In this document: positions 20,309 to 31,326 of the stretch, in pieces
How positions within the stretch are numbered: the stretch's first letter is position 1
Layout: each line of letters opens with the position of its first letter
NCBI GenBank assembly: GCA_029204225.1
Contig: CM055113.1
Coordinates: 21,709,605-21,773,604 of the forward strand
DNA: 64,000 nt
Direction of reading: 5' to 3'
From: Diphasiastrum complanatum
Taxonomy: Eukaryota; Streptophyta; Lycopodiopsida; Lycopodiales; Lycopodiaceae
Made by a program: the position numbers and the translations under genes
The notes under the pieces: generated by a model
Told to the model about the DNA's origin: nothing
Seen by the model: the letters and a program-made list of their open reading frames with translations, nothing else
Databases searched by the model: none

Positions 20309-21250
20309 TTAATTATCATCATCATCCTCTTCAAGATTCAGACGGATGGTATTGTCATGAAAGAATAATCTCCTTTCATATGGATCCAAAAATTCTAAAT
20401 TTTTCCTCTTGCTCATATCAATGTAATTCGAATAAAGGGCCATTGCAGATGATCTTTTTGTAGTCTCATTGGGAGTATAACCCAATATCGTAATAGTCAA
20501 ATCTCTCTTCACAAAAATTATTTTATATGTTCCTCCTGCGTACTTATGGCCTCCTAAACAAACTGATAATGATTTGAATACAACCACACATGTTCCCAGA
20601 TATGGACAAAAAAGACCATTCATCATTTGCTGGAACATAGCTGGTGCATTCGTCAACCCAAAAGGAAGCATGAGAAATTCATAATGACCGAATCTCATCC
20701 GAAAACCTGTCTTTTGCACATCACTTTGATGAATCCTAATCTGGTGATATCTGGTTCTAAGTTCTATCTTTGTGAGGTATTTGGCTCCACCTAATCGATC
20801 TACTAGATCATCCATATGAGGCAAAGGATATTTATTTTTAATAGTTACCTTATTCAACTCCTTGTAGTCCACACACAACCTGAAGCCTCCATCTTTCTTC
20901 GATTTCAAAAGAACAAGAGCACCCCAGGGTGGCTTACTTGGCTGAATATGACCCATCTTTAAGTAATTTTTGATTTGCTTAGTAATCTCTCTCTCTTTTA
21001 TTTGAAAAAACCTATAAAGTTGTCTAGAGATAGGGTGACTACCTAGAATTAACTCTATCTTATGGTCTACCGATCTGGACGATGGTATTCCACGAGGTAA
21101 TTCTTCTGGACATGCATCTTTAAATTCAAACAATATTTTATTCTTCTCAATTTGCTCCTGATTTAAGTCTACAGAGTTAAGAATCTTTGGCAATTCGCAA
21201 CTGCTTAGATACATTTCAGATAAATCCAAAAGTAAAGGTATATTACCCAT
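20309..21250 (-). pseudogene. Chimeric frame: Gypsy RT N-terminal half fused to an unrecognised 88-residue tail
   Basis: The 313-residue frame starts inside a Gypsy RT and its linker. Visible blocks are L-P-R-G-I-P-x-x-R (51-58), [12 protein letters not shown] (118-129), L-N-K-V-T (132-136), Y-P-L-P-H-M-D-D-L (141-149) and L-P-F-G-L-T-N-A-P (195-203). At residue 225 (about base 20,575), just before the catalytic Y/F-x-D-D would appear, the sequence changes to unrelated protein starting [11 protein letters not shown]. That tail has beta-strand-like alternation and an acidic C-terminus (E-E-D-D-D-D-N). The frame stays open across the junction. The palm is incomplete, so it cannot be an active RT. 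The tail's origin is unknown. Confidence 0.75.
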
Positions 21251-21706
21251 CTAAACATTTATTATCTTGTGTACGAACAACAAAAGTTAAAAAATGTTCA
21301 CAAGTGCATCAACCCCTCATCATATTTTTCTATGGCATCACACCATGTTAAATTGCCAAAATGATGTCAAGCACTCGTACGAGTAACATATGATATTTAT
21401 GTAAAAATAAACATGTCAATACACATTGTAAACTTAGATTTTATTATCACTCAATAAAAATAATATTCATCTAAATAATGTTCACCAATCTCAACTATTA
21501 AGATTGATTGAGGTGAAAACAAAAAACATTTGAAGATGTATTTGTATCTCTAGGATACCTATAAAAGTCATCCCTTCATTATTCTTGTACCTTTTCAAAG
21601 GAGTAAGCATAGAATTACCATTTCTTTTAAAGTTAAAGAGAATCCAATTCAAATGTGTGAAATCAACATACATATACATATTAGCCAAGATGTTATCAAT
21701 TAAGTT
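21251..21706. other. Non-coding spacer, nothing recognised
   Basis: AT-rich sequence without coding or repeat signal lies between the chimeric frame and the tRNA. Confidence 0.5.
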
Positions 21707-21788
21707 GTTTGGGATGGTTGAGTTGGTCTAAGGTGCTAGATTAAGGTTCTGGTTTGAAAGAGCGTGGGTTCAAATCCCACTCCCAACA
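21707..21788 (+). tRNA. trnL-AAG: tRNA-Leu(AAG), gene or recent pseudogene
   Basis: The 82 bases fold as a class II tRNA. The anticodon stem CTAGA/TCTGG closes a TTAAGGT loop with anticodon AAG at 21,743-21,745. The T arm GTGGG-TTCAAAT-CCCAC is perfect and contains the B box GGTTCAAATCC. An A-box-like TGGTTGAGTTGG lies in the D arm. The acceptor stem GTTTGGG/TCCCAAC has one mismatch. Compared with the plant nuclear tRNA-Leu(AAG) as I remember it, several GGCCG- and CC-type positions are TT or T here, which weakens the D stem. This suggests C-to-T decay. No CCA is encoded and no terminator-like poly-T run follows closely. Confidence 0.75.
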
Positions 21789-22854
21789 TAACATATTGCT
21801 ACATACAATCTATATATATTTTGTCAACTATTGTTTTGAAGCAAAAGGCAATATCAATGATGAAGCTTAGCTTTCTAGGCCTTTGAAACAATGATTTACA
21901 TATAGTTTTCTATGAACATCATTCTTCTATATGATTTATCGATCATGATCACATCAAATACATCAAGCCTTCTCTTACTCAAAGTCTATTTTGTAGGAAG
22001 ATATAGAAATCCAAAAAAGAATATACATTTTTTTAACGAAAATATTTTGCAACTTAAGCATTGGAGCATAATACAGAGCAATAATGAAGGTGGCAATTTG
22101 ACTTCTATAGTGATAGACCATGTATAATATAAATAAACCCTATAAGCATCTATAAACATTGAAGCAAGACTCAAAGAGTGAGAGTGACATCATGGAATCA
22201 ATATTGCTATTTGATAGATATATAATAAATTTTTTTTTCAAAGTATTCTTCTTATAGGTGGCAACATCTTGTATATTGGAAAAGAAGCAAGATTATAGCA
22301 CAAGATACTTCTTCACACATGAGGCATGGAAGAAGATTATTGGGATCTACATTTTCAATAAGTAATCTAGAATGGGACAACATTCTGAAGTGGAACCTAC
22401 CTAAGAGGTAGTTAGAGGCCTTGGTTCGCAAAAAGATTTGCAACTACCATCCCACAAAATTCTATAAAAAAGAAAATGACAAGAAATATCCTCAATCTTG
22501 GAGAGATTGTAAATAGATATATTAGACACCACCAATGGTGCACCTATACGTAATGTGTGAAGAACATGTTGTACTCAAAAGAATTGTGAATATGTGAGAT
22601 GCACTAGATAGCGATATATATTTTTTGCTAAAGGCATGTGCCTCGAAGCACATTAGAGAACTTATGGCATGGTAAAAAAAAAAGAAGAAGCCCTTATACA
22701 CTGTAAAATTCAAATTACTTGCCAAAATAAATAAAGTTGCAAATTAGCTTGGACCTTACGAGATACCCTCAATGGTAAGGCTATGACTCTAGATCTATGG
22801 CCTAGGGATAAGTCATGGAACCGCTAGCATTTGAGTGTATGGAGTGTTGTAATT
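21789..22854. other. Non-coding stretch, nothing recognised
   Basis: Short frames only; no motif or repeat was seen. Confidence 0.5.
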
Positions 22855-24240
22855 GTTGGAAATTAAGTCCACAGTTTTCTCCTTGGTGAATATTATTTTC
22901 TATTTCAAGATTCTTCTTGCAGATTTATAATCACTGATCTAGGGTCAAATGAAACCTCTTTTGGTTCTATGTTTGCTCATCTGATACCTGTAGGAATCAC
23001 AGAATTCAGACAACCAAACTATTCGAAAGACGACTATGTCGGGCTTCCGGCTGATCTCTATCCATGGATAATGACTAAAGGGCAACCATTCTTGTTCTCT
23101 TTTCACATTCAAATGTCAAGTTCAAGAATTTGATGATCATTGAAGACTTGGTCAGCTTCAACGACTTCAACAAATCTAGATTTCCTATAAGTTTGTAGAA
23201 ATACACTATTTGTCGCAACAATCTGCAAAAATGAAGTATTTCTCACAACAGTTTGCAGAAATACACTATTTGTTGCAACAGTCTGTTTGTTGCACAGTTC
23301 GTATTTTTTCAAAATGTGACAAACACGAAATGTGAATATTTCGACATCAGTTTCAACACCTTTAGGTCCTTTTTTTCAAACACCTTCAAGTTTTTCGCAG
23401 AATGCGAAAAATGGAAAGGGCATCCATTTCAACGAGAAACATCTCTAGCTACTTTCTAAAAAATGCAAAGTATGCGACGTTCTTGTCCACGTCAACGATC
23501 TCAAGTCACCTGACCCATGTACACCTATTAAGATGTCATTGTACCTTAAATATATGATATGTACACGACCAAGTACATTAAAGCTAAACTAGTCTTGTAA
23601 TTATAGATTAGTTAACAATTCTTGTAAATACAAGGATGCAGCTATAAATACATCTTTAGCATGCATCAATATTTAATGCTCCATGATGCAAACTTATTCA
23701 TCTGATCTGAAGATATTCAGCATCCAAGTTATGTTGACATTTTGGCTGTAACATTCTGTGTTGTTAAAGATTTCAATATAATATAGAAGCAACACATCCC
23801 CATCTGTGTCTTACGTAGATGTACGTGTGTTGTGATTTGATTACACTTTACTACTGCATGCTTATACTCGTTCACTCACTCTGATCAGAACATGGACGTT
23901 TACGACTCCTTAGTTTTTGATCTTGATGCCTGAGGAGTAGCATTATCATACTACACTATTATATAAAACTTCATATTGAAAACCGATTTACATTTATTCC
24001 ACAACCTATTTAATCTCTTCGGTGGACTATACTCATTCATTTGTCTGAGTATGAACTATTTTACGATCTTGTTAGTGAGAACGCATGTGCTGTGAATCTA
24101 TTTCTGCATGCACATTCTTTTAGACTATTCTTGCTTGTAACAGCCTATAACAACAGAAGAGTTGTTTCCCCAATCAATTTACTTCTGTCTTCCTCCGTTG
24201 CCATCTGCTCTCACCCTTCATCTCCAACAATAATCCGATA
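22855..24240 (+). mobile_element. LTR-like block related to the Copia-E LTR (possible solo LTR)
   Basis: It starts TGTTGGAAATTAAG, similar to the Copia-E LTR start. It shows the same order of features as that LTR: TGCGAA/TTCGCA words (about 23,390-23,480), TTAACAATTCTTGTAAATACAAG near 23,610, and a TATA-like GCTATAAATA near 23,640. No coding part or primer-binding site follows. The right border is not clear and 24,240 is an estimate. Confidence 0.45.
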
Positions 24241-24259
24241 AACAATCTTGAGAACTACT

Positions 24260-25030
24260 TGGCTTTCTCGAGTGATAAAGACACCAAAATGGGGCTATTT
24301 GCATTGATAGACACCAAGTTTGAGCTATCTGATGTGGTGTTGGTCATCACTCATTGAGCAATGTCGAGTAATCAGGACCAAAATTGAGTTGTCTCACATG
24401 TAAGCATTGCATTCAAAGTTACATGAATGTCATAAACTCAAAATTACTCTAACTTGATCATGCAATGGACAATCTCGATAAGGGCCAATATGTGATATGC
24501 CAAGTGATAGACAATAATTTTGAGCTATATCACATGATAGGTCAATTCCATTGATAAGCGATAAAAAAAAATCAATCTAAATGTACTAAACTCGATTTTA
24601 GTCAATTTTGATCACTCGATAAGCTAATTCGAGTGCTGAGGACCAGATTTGAAGTTTCTCACATGTAGGAATCAAATTCAAATTTTTTCGAGTGATAAAC
24701 ATCAATATTCTAGCTATATCGAGTGGTAAAGGCTAGTTCCATCTATGAGGGATCAAACTCAAGCAATATGCATGTCCTAAGCTTGAGACTAGCCAAGTTT
24801 GATCCCTTCATCAATTATGTCGAGTGTTAAGGAAAAAAAGGAAAAAAATCATAGTGTGGGCATCAAACTCAAACCATGTTGAGCAAAGAGACATCAAATT
24901 TGAGCTACTTAAATGTCCTAAGGTTGAGATTCCTCTAATTCGATTGCCCAATGGAAAATCTCGAGTGATAAGGTCCAAACTTGACTTATCTATGATGATG
25001 GACATCAAATTTGATTTCTGTGTGATAGGG
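24260..25030. repeat. Field of degenerate repeats around TCGAGTGATAAGG
   Basis: The word TCGAGTGATAA and variants recur about eleven times (near 24,268, 24,365, 24,474, 24,505, 24,556, 24,635, 24,649, 24,690, 24,718, 24,820 and 24,960). They are followed by GGACC/GACATCAA and a TTTGAGCTAT-like word. Spacing is irregular and the units are diverged, so this is an old minisatellite-like field rather than a clean tandem array. No protein-coding content was recognised. Confidence 0.55.
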
Positions 25031-25906
25031 GTAATCCACGTTTAACTTCACTAAAGAAAAAGGCTTTCTGGGGATGTCTAAGGAGTAAGGTAAGAAAGTG
25101 AAAACAAAACGGGGTTTGTAGCCAATAATGGTACTTAGGGACTGGTAGGACCCAAAAAGCACCTATAATTGGAAAATGGAACAAAAATTAAGAGTCACCT
25201 AGGCTGTGGCATATCCGACACAAAGACGATAGGTTATCGATGAGGTACAACTCATCTTTGTAGGATACCAATAGGACCATCATCCTAAGAGTCAAACAAA
25301 GTGATGGACAAAAGAGTGCACATTGGAAAGAGTGGAATTTTGTAAAAGTCCAAGATCATCCTGTGAAAAATGCAAAAATAAGCTTGGTAGAGGCCAAAAA
25401 TCTTGTATATAGGATAAACACACATGTGTGGAGCATGTTCCCATGTGTGAAACTAGCTAATCCATGAACTTTTGGGTACCTGGTGAGGTTGGTTGAGTGT
25501 CTGGGGAAGAGGTAGCTTGGGCAGCTATAATCGGAACTGTGGATCCAACGGTCACACACTGACCTTGTGAGGAAGCGGAGGCTAGGGAAGCATCAATGGA
25601 TGGGAGAATGGAAAGTGCACTAAACAAGTGGTAGCAGGGGGTGGTAGCATAGTTGGCGTTGGTTGCCTAGTACGACGACGTCACGTGGAAGGCAAATCAG
25701 GAATTACGACCTCGTTGTGTACCCGTTGACAACTAGATGCTTGTCGTGAAGATTAGGCAGGTGCCACGTCTTTGTAAATAGAAAAGACTAACTCAGGGAC
25801 AAAACCATAGATCTTATTAACCAGGTAGAAAGTGGAGATGAGGGCCAAAAGCAAATTGCTGCTTGGTGTTACTCTTGATGGCTCTCTTGAGTTCACCTCA
25901 ATTCAA
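25031..25906. other. Non-coding stretch, possibly retrotransposon leader
   Basis: No gene was recognised. If the primer-binding sites at its right edge are real, this lies where the leader of a minus-strand element would be. Confidence 0.35.
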
Positions 25907-25919
25907 GCTCTGATACCAC
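25907..25919 (-). promoter_or_regulatory. Primer-binding-site motif (tRNA-Met), outer copy
   Basis: Minus-strand GTGGTATCAGAGC, complementary to the initiator tRNA-Met 3' end. It lies 84 bases beyond the second copy, with the same flanking GTGG. Confidence 0.65.
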
Positions 25920-25990
25920 TGAAGGATGAAATTAAGAGTCAATTAGATTTGAAGCAATACAAATTTCATCAACTCTGATAGGAACAACAA

Positions 25991-26003
25991 GCTCTAATAC
26001 CAC
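25991..26003 (-). promoter_or_regulatory. Primer-binding-site motif (tRNA-Met), inner copy next to the LTR
   Basis: Minus-strand GTGGTATTAGAGC (one mismatch in the tRNA-Met match) follows directly on the LTR end TTTTGTCATCA. Confidence 0.65.
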
Positions 26004-26977
26004 TGATGACAAAAGGATTGGGATTGATTCATCTTGATTTTCCTAGAACTCAGATAGAATTTGGTTCAGACTGACGTCTACTGTCTTCTAGTTCATACCT
26101 ACAATCTTCTAGAGTGTAGACAGACACTGCTGACCTACATTTGATTTGTTTAAGCATTCAACAAGATGAACATGTGTCTGGAATGAATACTAAACACCTG
26201 ATTACGAACAGAAAACAATGAGACATCAAGCATTTTGAGATCATTCAACACAAGAAGAAGATCTGCATAACATTTGCTGTATTATAAAATGATCCAATCT
26301 TGAGAGTGCTTGTGTGAGAAACCCACACAGCGCGTCGACGTGAGAGATGCTATGTCTCTCACGAACTATATTAGACGGTCTCGCTTACTAAAGAACTCTT
26401 GGACATCGGCTGGCAGTTCTATGCCTAGCTCACATTGATGTTCAATCAATTGATGTTCAACCGATTCTCTCGTGCTCGATCTGATTATATAGATGGAGAG
26501 ATAAAGGGTTTAATCTAATTTGAGATTACAAGAATGGATGATTAAGCATGTTCCAATGGCATTCAGATTGCCTTCAACATCATTCATGGAGGAGGATATC
26601 CTTCTGGTACTTTCTTAATTTCCTTCATACTTGGAGTGTGAAGATCCGCTATCTTTCGATCTTCAAGTCTTCTTCGCCTTCATGTCTCATTCGACCTTCA
26701 ACTTTCTCCTTTGAGCTCCTTCAGTCTTCAAACGTTTGATCTTCGAGGTATTCGCCTTCGTGTCTTGTTCGACCTTCAGGTTTCTCCTTTGGGCTCCTTT
26801 GGTCTTTGAACTTTTGATCTTCGAGGTATTCGCCTTCGTGTCTTGTTCAGCTGAAACTATTATGTGATTGTTATGACCTGGGGTGGTTCCTGCTTGTGGG
26901 CAGTTCCCTTGTATTACTGTAGGCTCAAATTTGAAAGCTAACAAAGATTTGTGGCTCAAAACATTTTGTTTTTTTCA
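26004..26977 (-). mobile_element. Copia-C LTR
   Basis: On the minus strand the block begins TGAAAAAAAC after the polypurine tract GAGAGGGAGC and ends TTTTGTCATCA. Because RNase H coding lies on its right and the element runs minus, it is the 3' LTR. Yet primer-binding-site motifs, which should follow only the 5' LTR, directly follow its 3' end. It holds a 78-bp tandem repeat. Confidence 0.65.
26658..26848. repeat. 78-bp tandem repeat inside the Copia-C LTR
   Basis: The word GATCTTCGAGGTATTCGCC occurs at 26,738 and 26,816, and GACCTTCA at 26,693 and 26,771, giving a period of 78. A diverged partial copy lies at 26,658. In an LTR U3 such repeats often hold enhancer sites, but that is inference here. 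Confidence 0.7.
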
Positions 26978-26987
26978 GCTCCCTCTC

Positions 26988-27385
26988 AAAGCGTGGTAGC
27001 TTTACGATTTTCAGACTTGTCCTCTGCCTCTCGAACATCCCCTTGTCTAATGGTTTTGTAAAGATGTCCTCCACCATCTGCTTCGTTCCAATGAAGGTGG
27101 TCTTCATTTCGTTCCTCTCAACTAGGTCCCTTATCAAATGATATTTGATTGCAATGTTGAAACATGAGATCCTTTGTCAAGTGTGTGGCAGAAGTATTAT
27201 CCATCTGCAAGATTAGAGGTCCTTTGGTGTTTTCACCCAATCCGTCGAGGAATAGTCTAAGCCATGTGACCTCATTGGCCATCTTGGCTGCTGCAACATA
27301 TTCTGCTTTGCAAACTGAGCTATGATGGTCTGCTTCTTGCTGAGCTATAGAATTGCTGCATTCACTACAATGGTGCACCCTCTCG
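26988..27385 (-). pseudogene. Copia-C RNase H C-terminal fragment
   Basis: Two minus-strand frames (27,378-27,118 and 27,137-26,925) cover A-E-Y-V-A-A-A near 27,295, M-D-N-T-S-A near 27,200 and V-E-D-I-F-T-K-P-L near 27,070, the classical Copia RNase H end. A frameshift near 27,130 separates them, and the frame runs past the gene end into the LTR. The rest of this Copia is absent; at about 27,386 the sequence changes to Gypsy-2. Confidence 0.75.
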
Positions 27386-27980
27386 AGACACTTTTGTACA
27401 ATAAATGAATCAAAAAGTGATTTTCTAAGTCATTTTCCATAAAAATTAATTTCTGAACTTTTTTTGATCTGATGACTTTTTATACTTTTGCTCATCATTC
27501 TTTTTTTTTACTGTCTTTTTTCAAAAAAAAAGAAAATCAGCCAAGTAGTAAAAAACAAAAATTTTGTAAAACAACAAAAGTAAATCTAACAAGGTGTTGG
27601 ATCATGATGGTGGAACTGGCTGTACTGGCTGCCAAAACTTGCGTCGTCGACTGCCATTCACTGGAGTATCAAATCGTTTTTCATCCAAGTGTTCTAAAAT
27701 AACTATCCCATAGTTCAATATCTCTTTTACCTTGTACGGTCTTTCACTTGTAAACTTCAATTTGCCTTTGATCAGTTTCATCTTATACATTAGATCTAGT
27801 TCTCCTTCTTTCAGATCTTTTTTGTGTAATCGACGATCGTGCCAATCTTGCGGTGAGCTTTCTCTGTTGCTAATGCACGAACTGCCATCAATCTGGTTTC
27901 ACAAATTTTTTTTTAAAGCCTCATGACGCATTTGTAAGGATTTCACATCATCCAACCATTCCGTTGCTATGCGTAAGAAT
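27386..27980 (-). pseudogene. Gypsy-2 integrase C-terminal region
   Basis: The minus-strand frame at 27,790-27,602 reads K-G-K-L-K-F-T, E-R-P-Y-K-V-K-E-I-L, V-N-G-S-R-R-R-K-F-W-Q-P, a typical plant Gypsy integrase tail ending in a stop. Upstream (to 27,975) E-W-L-D-D-V-K-S-L-Q-M-R-H-E-A-L is readable but interrupted by a frameshift and a stop. The right end AGAAT (27,976-27,980) is the target duplication of Copia-D, and the protein continues on the other side of that insertion. The polypurine tract and 3' LTR of Gypsy-2 are not seen to the left. Confidence 0.8.
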
Positions 27981-28593
27981 TGTTGAATCACATGTGTGGG
28001 ATGCCCTACACATGTACTTTTGATCTCCTAAGCCCAATAATACCATAAAGATCAGACTAGCATTGATTGACAATAGGAAAGCAAATCATACAAGAAATAT
28101 TAGTGTGTTACAAGCAAGATCTGTCAACAAAATATGAAACTAAGCACAATAAATGCCTCAACTCGGCTAGAGAGAGAATATGAATGTACAAAACTCGAGT
28201 AGAGAGAGAAGACACAAAGAGCTTAGTCTCCAAATTTGCATTACACACAAATTTCATCATTTTCTCAATGAGAGTACATCACATATATATAGATCCATGG
28301 ACTCTCCTCTTACTTTGAGTTGAATTGGAGTTATGAATCCACCTCTCAAGCTATCTAGACTTATTCAAGCCACCTCAATATGTCTAATTGTGCCACCTAG
28401 TCTTTTCATGCATTAAATGTGGCATGCAAAGTACAAATGACAATTCCTATGGTAGCTCGAGTTTCTATTTCTACCTACCTTGAATATTTTCTTCTAAGAT
28501 GGGTCTTTCCTAAGCCAAAAGAGCTCAATTCATCTTTGGCATTTTTAGGACCCCTACTTACAACATTAGATAGATTTTTCCAATATATTGACA
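27981..28593 (-). mobile_element. Copia-D 3' LTR
   Basis: On the minus strand it starts TGTCAATATATTGG after the polypurine tract TTGGAGGAG and ends GTGATTCAACA. It contains CTCGAGTAGAGAGAGA words near 28,190 and a short (AT)n at the site where the right LTR has a long microsatellite. Confidence 0.88.
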
Positions 28594-28599
28594 CTCCTC

Positions 28600-29863
28600 C
28601 AAAAAATGTATCTAATGTGTATCAAGCATCGATCTTGAGATAAGGCCAAGATTAGATCTATGCTTTGAGAAGGCACTTTTGCAAAGTGGCTTTGTGAGAA
28701 GATCAGCAATACATGAAGATGTGTCGACATGTTCCAAGTTGATTTCTCCTCCAATGAGCTTTTCCCTTACAAAATGGTGTGCCACTTCTATATGCTTGCT
28801 TCTTGCATGAAAAATAGGACTGTTTGGGCCGATATGTTGTCACATTTGATCAAGAGAAGATCATCCTCTTTAATGCACTTTAGCTCCATGATTAACCTCT
28901 TGATCCAAAGCACCTCTTTAGTTGTTGTAGTGAGTGCTTTGTACTCGGCCTCACAAGAAGATAGAGATATGGTATCTTGCTTCTTTGAAAGGCAAGACAA
29001 AGATTGCCTCCAAGAAAGATAGTATATGCATTAATGGACTTTTGATCCATTTTATCACTTGCAAAATCAGAATCCGAATAGCCAACAATGGTTAGATCTT
29101 CATTCTTGTACAATAAACCATAATCTTGAGTAGAAGATACATATCTTAGAACTCTCTTGGCCATCTTCCCATGTTGGATCTTAGGATCTTGCATAAATTG
29201 ACTCAAATTGTGCACACAATAGCTCAAATCGAGTCTAGTGATAGTAAGCCAAATTAAAGAGCCTATAAGACTCCTATAAAGTGTGATGTCCTCACCTTTA
29301 ATAGGATCTTTTACATGTTGCTCCATGGGAGTATCTATGCCTTTACAATTTTGCATATTGAATTTTCTCAACATAGAAAAGACATATCTAGATTGACAAA
29401 TAAAAGCATATTCTTCATGAAAATCAATCTCAAGGCCTAAAATGTAATGGATCTCTCCTAGATCTTGCATTTTAAGTTCTCCTCCTAATGCATCCTTAGT
29501 TTCTTGAACTAGTATCAAACAACTTCCACTAAGAATAATGTCATCTACATAGATTAGAAGAATGACAATATTACTACCATCAAACTTTAAGTACATAGAA
29601 GGATCATAGTCACTAAGCACAAATCCTAATGAAAGTAGAAAGTTGTTGAGTCTTGAATACCATGATCTAGGTGCTTGCTTCAAGCCATAAAGACTTCTAA
29701 ATAGCAAACACACCTTAGATTTATCCTTGATAAGTCCTTGAGGTTGTGCCATGTATATCTCCTCCTCAAGATAGCCATTCAAAAAAGCGTTGGAGATAGC
29801 AAATTGATACAATTTCCACTTTAAAAATAAGGCAAGAGAGATTATGATTCTTATTGTCACCAT
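28600..29863 (-). pseudogene. pol: Copia-D reverse transcriptase and RNase H
   Basis: The main frame (29,863-28,892) starts at M-V-T-I-R in the RT fingers. It has A-I-S-N-A-F-L-N-G near 29,795, L-Y-G-L-K-Q-A-P-R-S-W near 29,690, catalytic Y-V-D-D-I-I near 29,555, L-G-L-E-I near 29,440 and W-L-T-I-T-R-L-D-L-S near 29,245. RNase H has S-D-S-D-F-A-S-D near 29,065. A frameshift near 29,000 moves S-S-C-E-A-E-Y-K-A-L and C-D-N-I-S-A-Q into a neighbouring frame (29,000-28,788), and the end near 28,600 is again shifted. RT catalytic residues are intact, so this is a recently decayed copy. Confidence 0.88.
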
Positions 29864-29940
29864 CTTTGCTACATGAGCAAAGGTTTCTTCATAGTCAAGG
29901 CCATATATTTGTGCAAAGCTTTAGCACATAATCTTGCCTT

Positions 29941-31326
29941 TTACTTGTTGATGGATCCATCATGATTGTACTTGATCTTGAACACCCACTTGCATCCAAT
30001 AATATGCATGTTAGGTGGTGAATCCACTAGCTCCCATGTGTGGTTGTTGATCAAGGCATCATATTCAATCTTCATGGCCTCATACCACTCCTTGGTATTG
30101 AGGGCTTCTTGGACATTTTTGGGCTCCTCATGAGAAACAAAATAAGCATAAGTGGAATCAAGATCCACTTGTTTTCCTTTGTCATCATAAGTGAGCCTCT
30201 TAGGCTCGGATCTCTCCCTCATGGATCTTCTAGGAGTGAAAATTTGAGGACTTCCATCTTCAAATCTTGACTCCTTCATATGTTGATTGTCTTTAATAAC
30301 AAAAGGTGATAGATTTTGAGGTTGCTTGAACTCGGCCCCTCCAAGATTGTACTTTTCTTCTTCATGAAAAACTACATCTCTACTTTCAATTACTTTAGAA
30401 GTAGAGAGCATGTAGATTCGATAGCCTTTCTTGTTGGATGAATATCCAACCATTACTCCTTTGCTTGCACAAGGATCATCCTTCTTTCTCGTTTCCAAGG
30501 GAATATGGAAAAAGCAAATGCATCCAAATATTCTAAGGTGATCAACCTTTGAAGATGAAAAGTGCACATCCGAGTGTATGAGCTCTAATGGATGTGTAGT
30601 CTTGATAGATGATTTTGAAAAAGGCTTCTTATGAGACTTGGATATGGCACAAGCCTCACATGGCTTGAAATTCTTGGAGATAAGATTAGGCAAGCCAATA
30701 GATTTGGCTTTCTTGACCATGGAAATCATAGAATTATAGTTAGGATGCCCCAACCTTCTATGCCATAGTTCCTCCAAAGAAATATGAGAAGCAAAAGCAC
30801 CATCACAAGAGTTAGCATTCTCTTTGGGATCAAGCTTGTAGATTCCACCATATCTAGACCCAAATGCAAGGATCTCATCATGCTTCTTGATTGTACATGT
30901 ATCAACATTGAAACTCACATCTAGTCCACTATCAAACAATTGCCCAGCACTAATAAGATTTTTTGTTAACTTAGGAACAAAAAGTACTTTAGACAGAGAA
31001 AGAACTTTTGATGAAGAAAGCTTTAAGGGAATGGTCCCTATGCCTTCAATAGCACACTCATGATCATTTGCTGTGTAGATGGACTTCTTGGCTCCTTCAT
31101 AAGGTGACATGGATGAAAAAGAATATGAGAAAGCTCCACTGTCGATGTACCACGAACCATCCTTCTTGAAAGGTGATGAAGAAAAACTCGAGACCATAAG
31201 AGATCCCTCTCCATCACTTGCATGAGCATCTTCCTTCTCTTCATTGGAAATGTTGGCTTGCTTGAATTGATTCTTCTTCTTGAAGCAATTGGTGGCATAA
31301 TGCCCCTTCTTGCACAAAAGAAACAC
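29941..31326 (-). pseudogene. pol: Copia-D protease, GAG-pre-integrase and truncated integrase, RT N-terminus
   Basis: Minus-strand frame of 461 residues: zinc knuckle end (C-K-K-G-H-Y-A-T-N-C), protease W-Y-I-D-S-G-A near residue 60, W-H-R-R-L-G-H-P near 188, integrase zinc C-EA-C near 225 and first catalytic Asp in I-H-S-D-V-H. Then F-S-S-S-K is joined directly to V-D-H-L-R-I-F-G-C, which normally lies about 150 codons downstream. The second Asp and the Glu of the DDE triad are therefore gone, but the frame is intact. The RT N-terminus follows (W-Y-E-A-M, C-K-W-V-F-K-I-K near 455). A frameshift or stop between 29,941 and 29,863 separates this from the RT body. Confidence 0.88.

Noticed and set aside
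22750-22830. tRNA-like sequence near CTCAATGGTAAGGCTATGACTC
   Set aside because: Some words resemble a D arm and anticodon arm, but no T arm with GGTTCRANNCC or acceptor stem can be formed.
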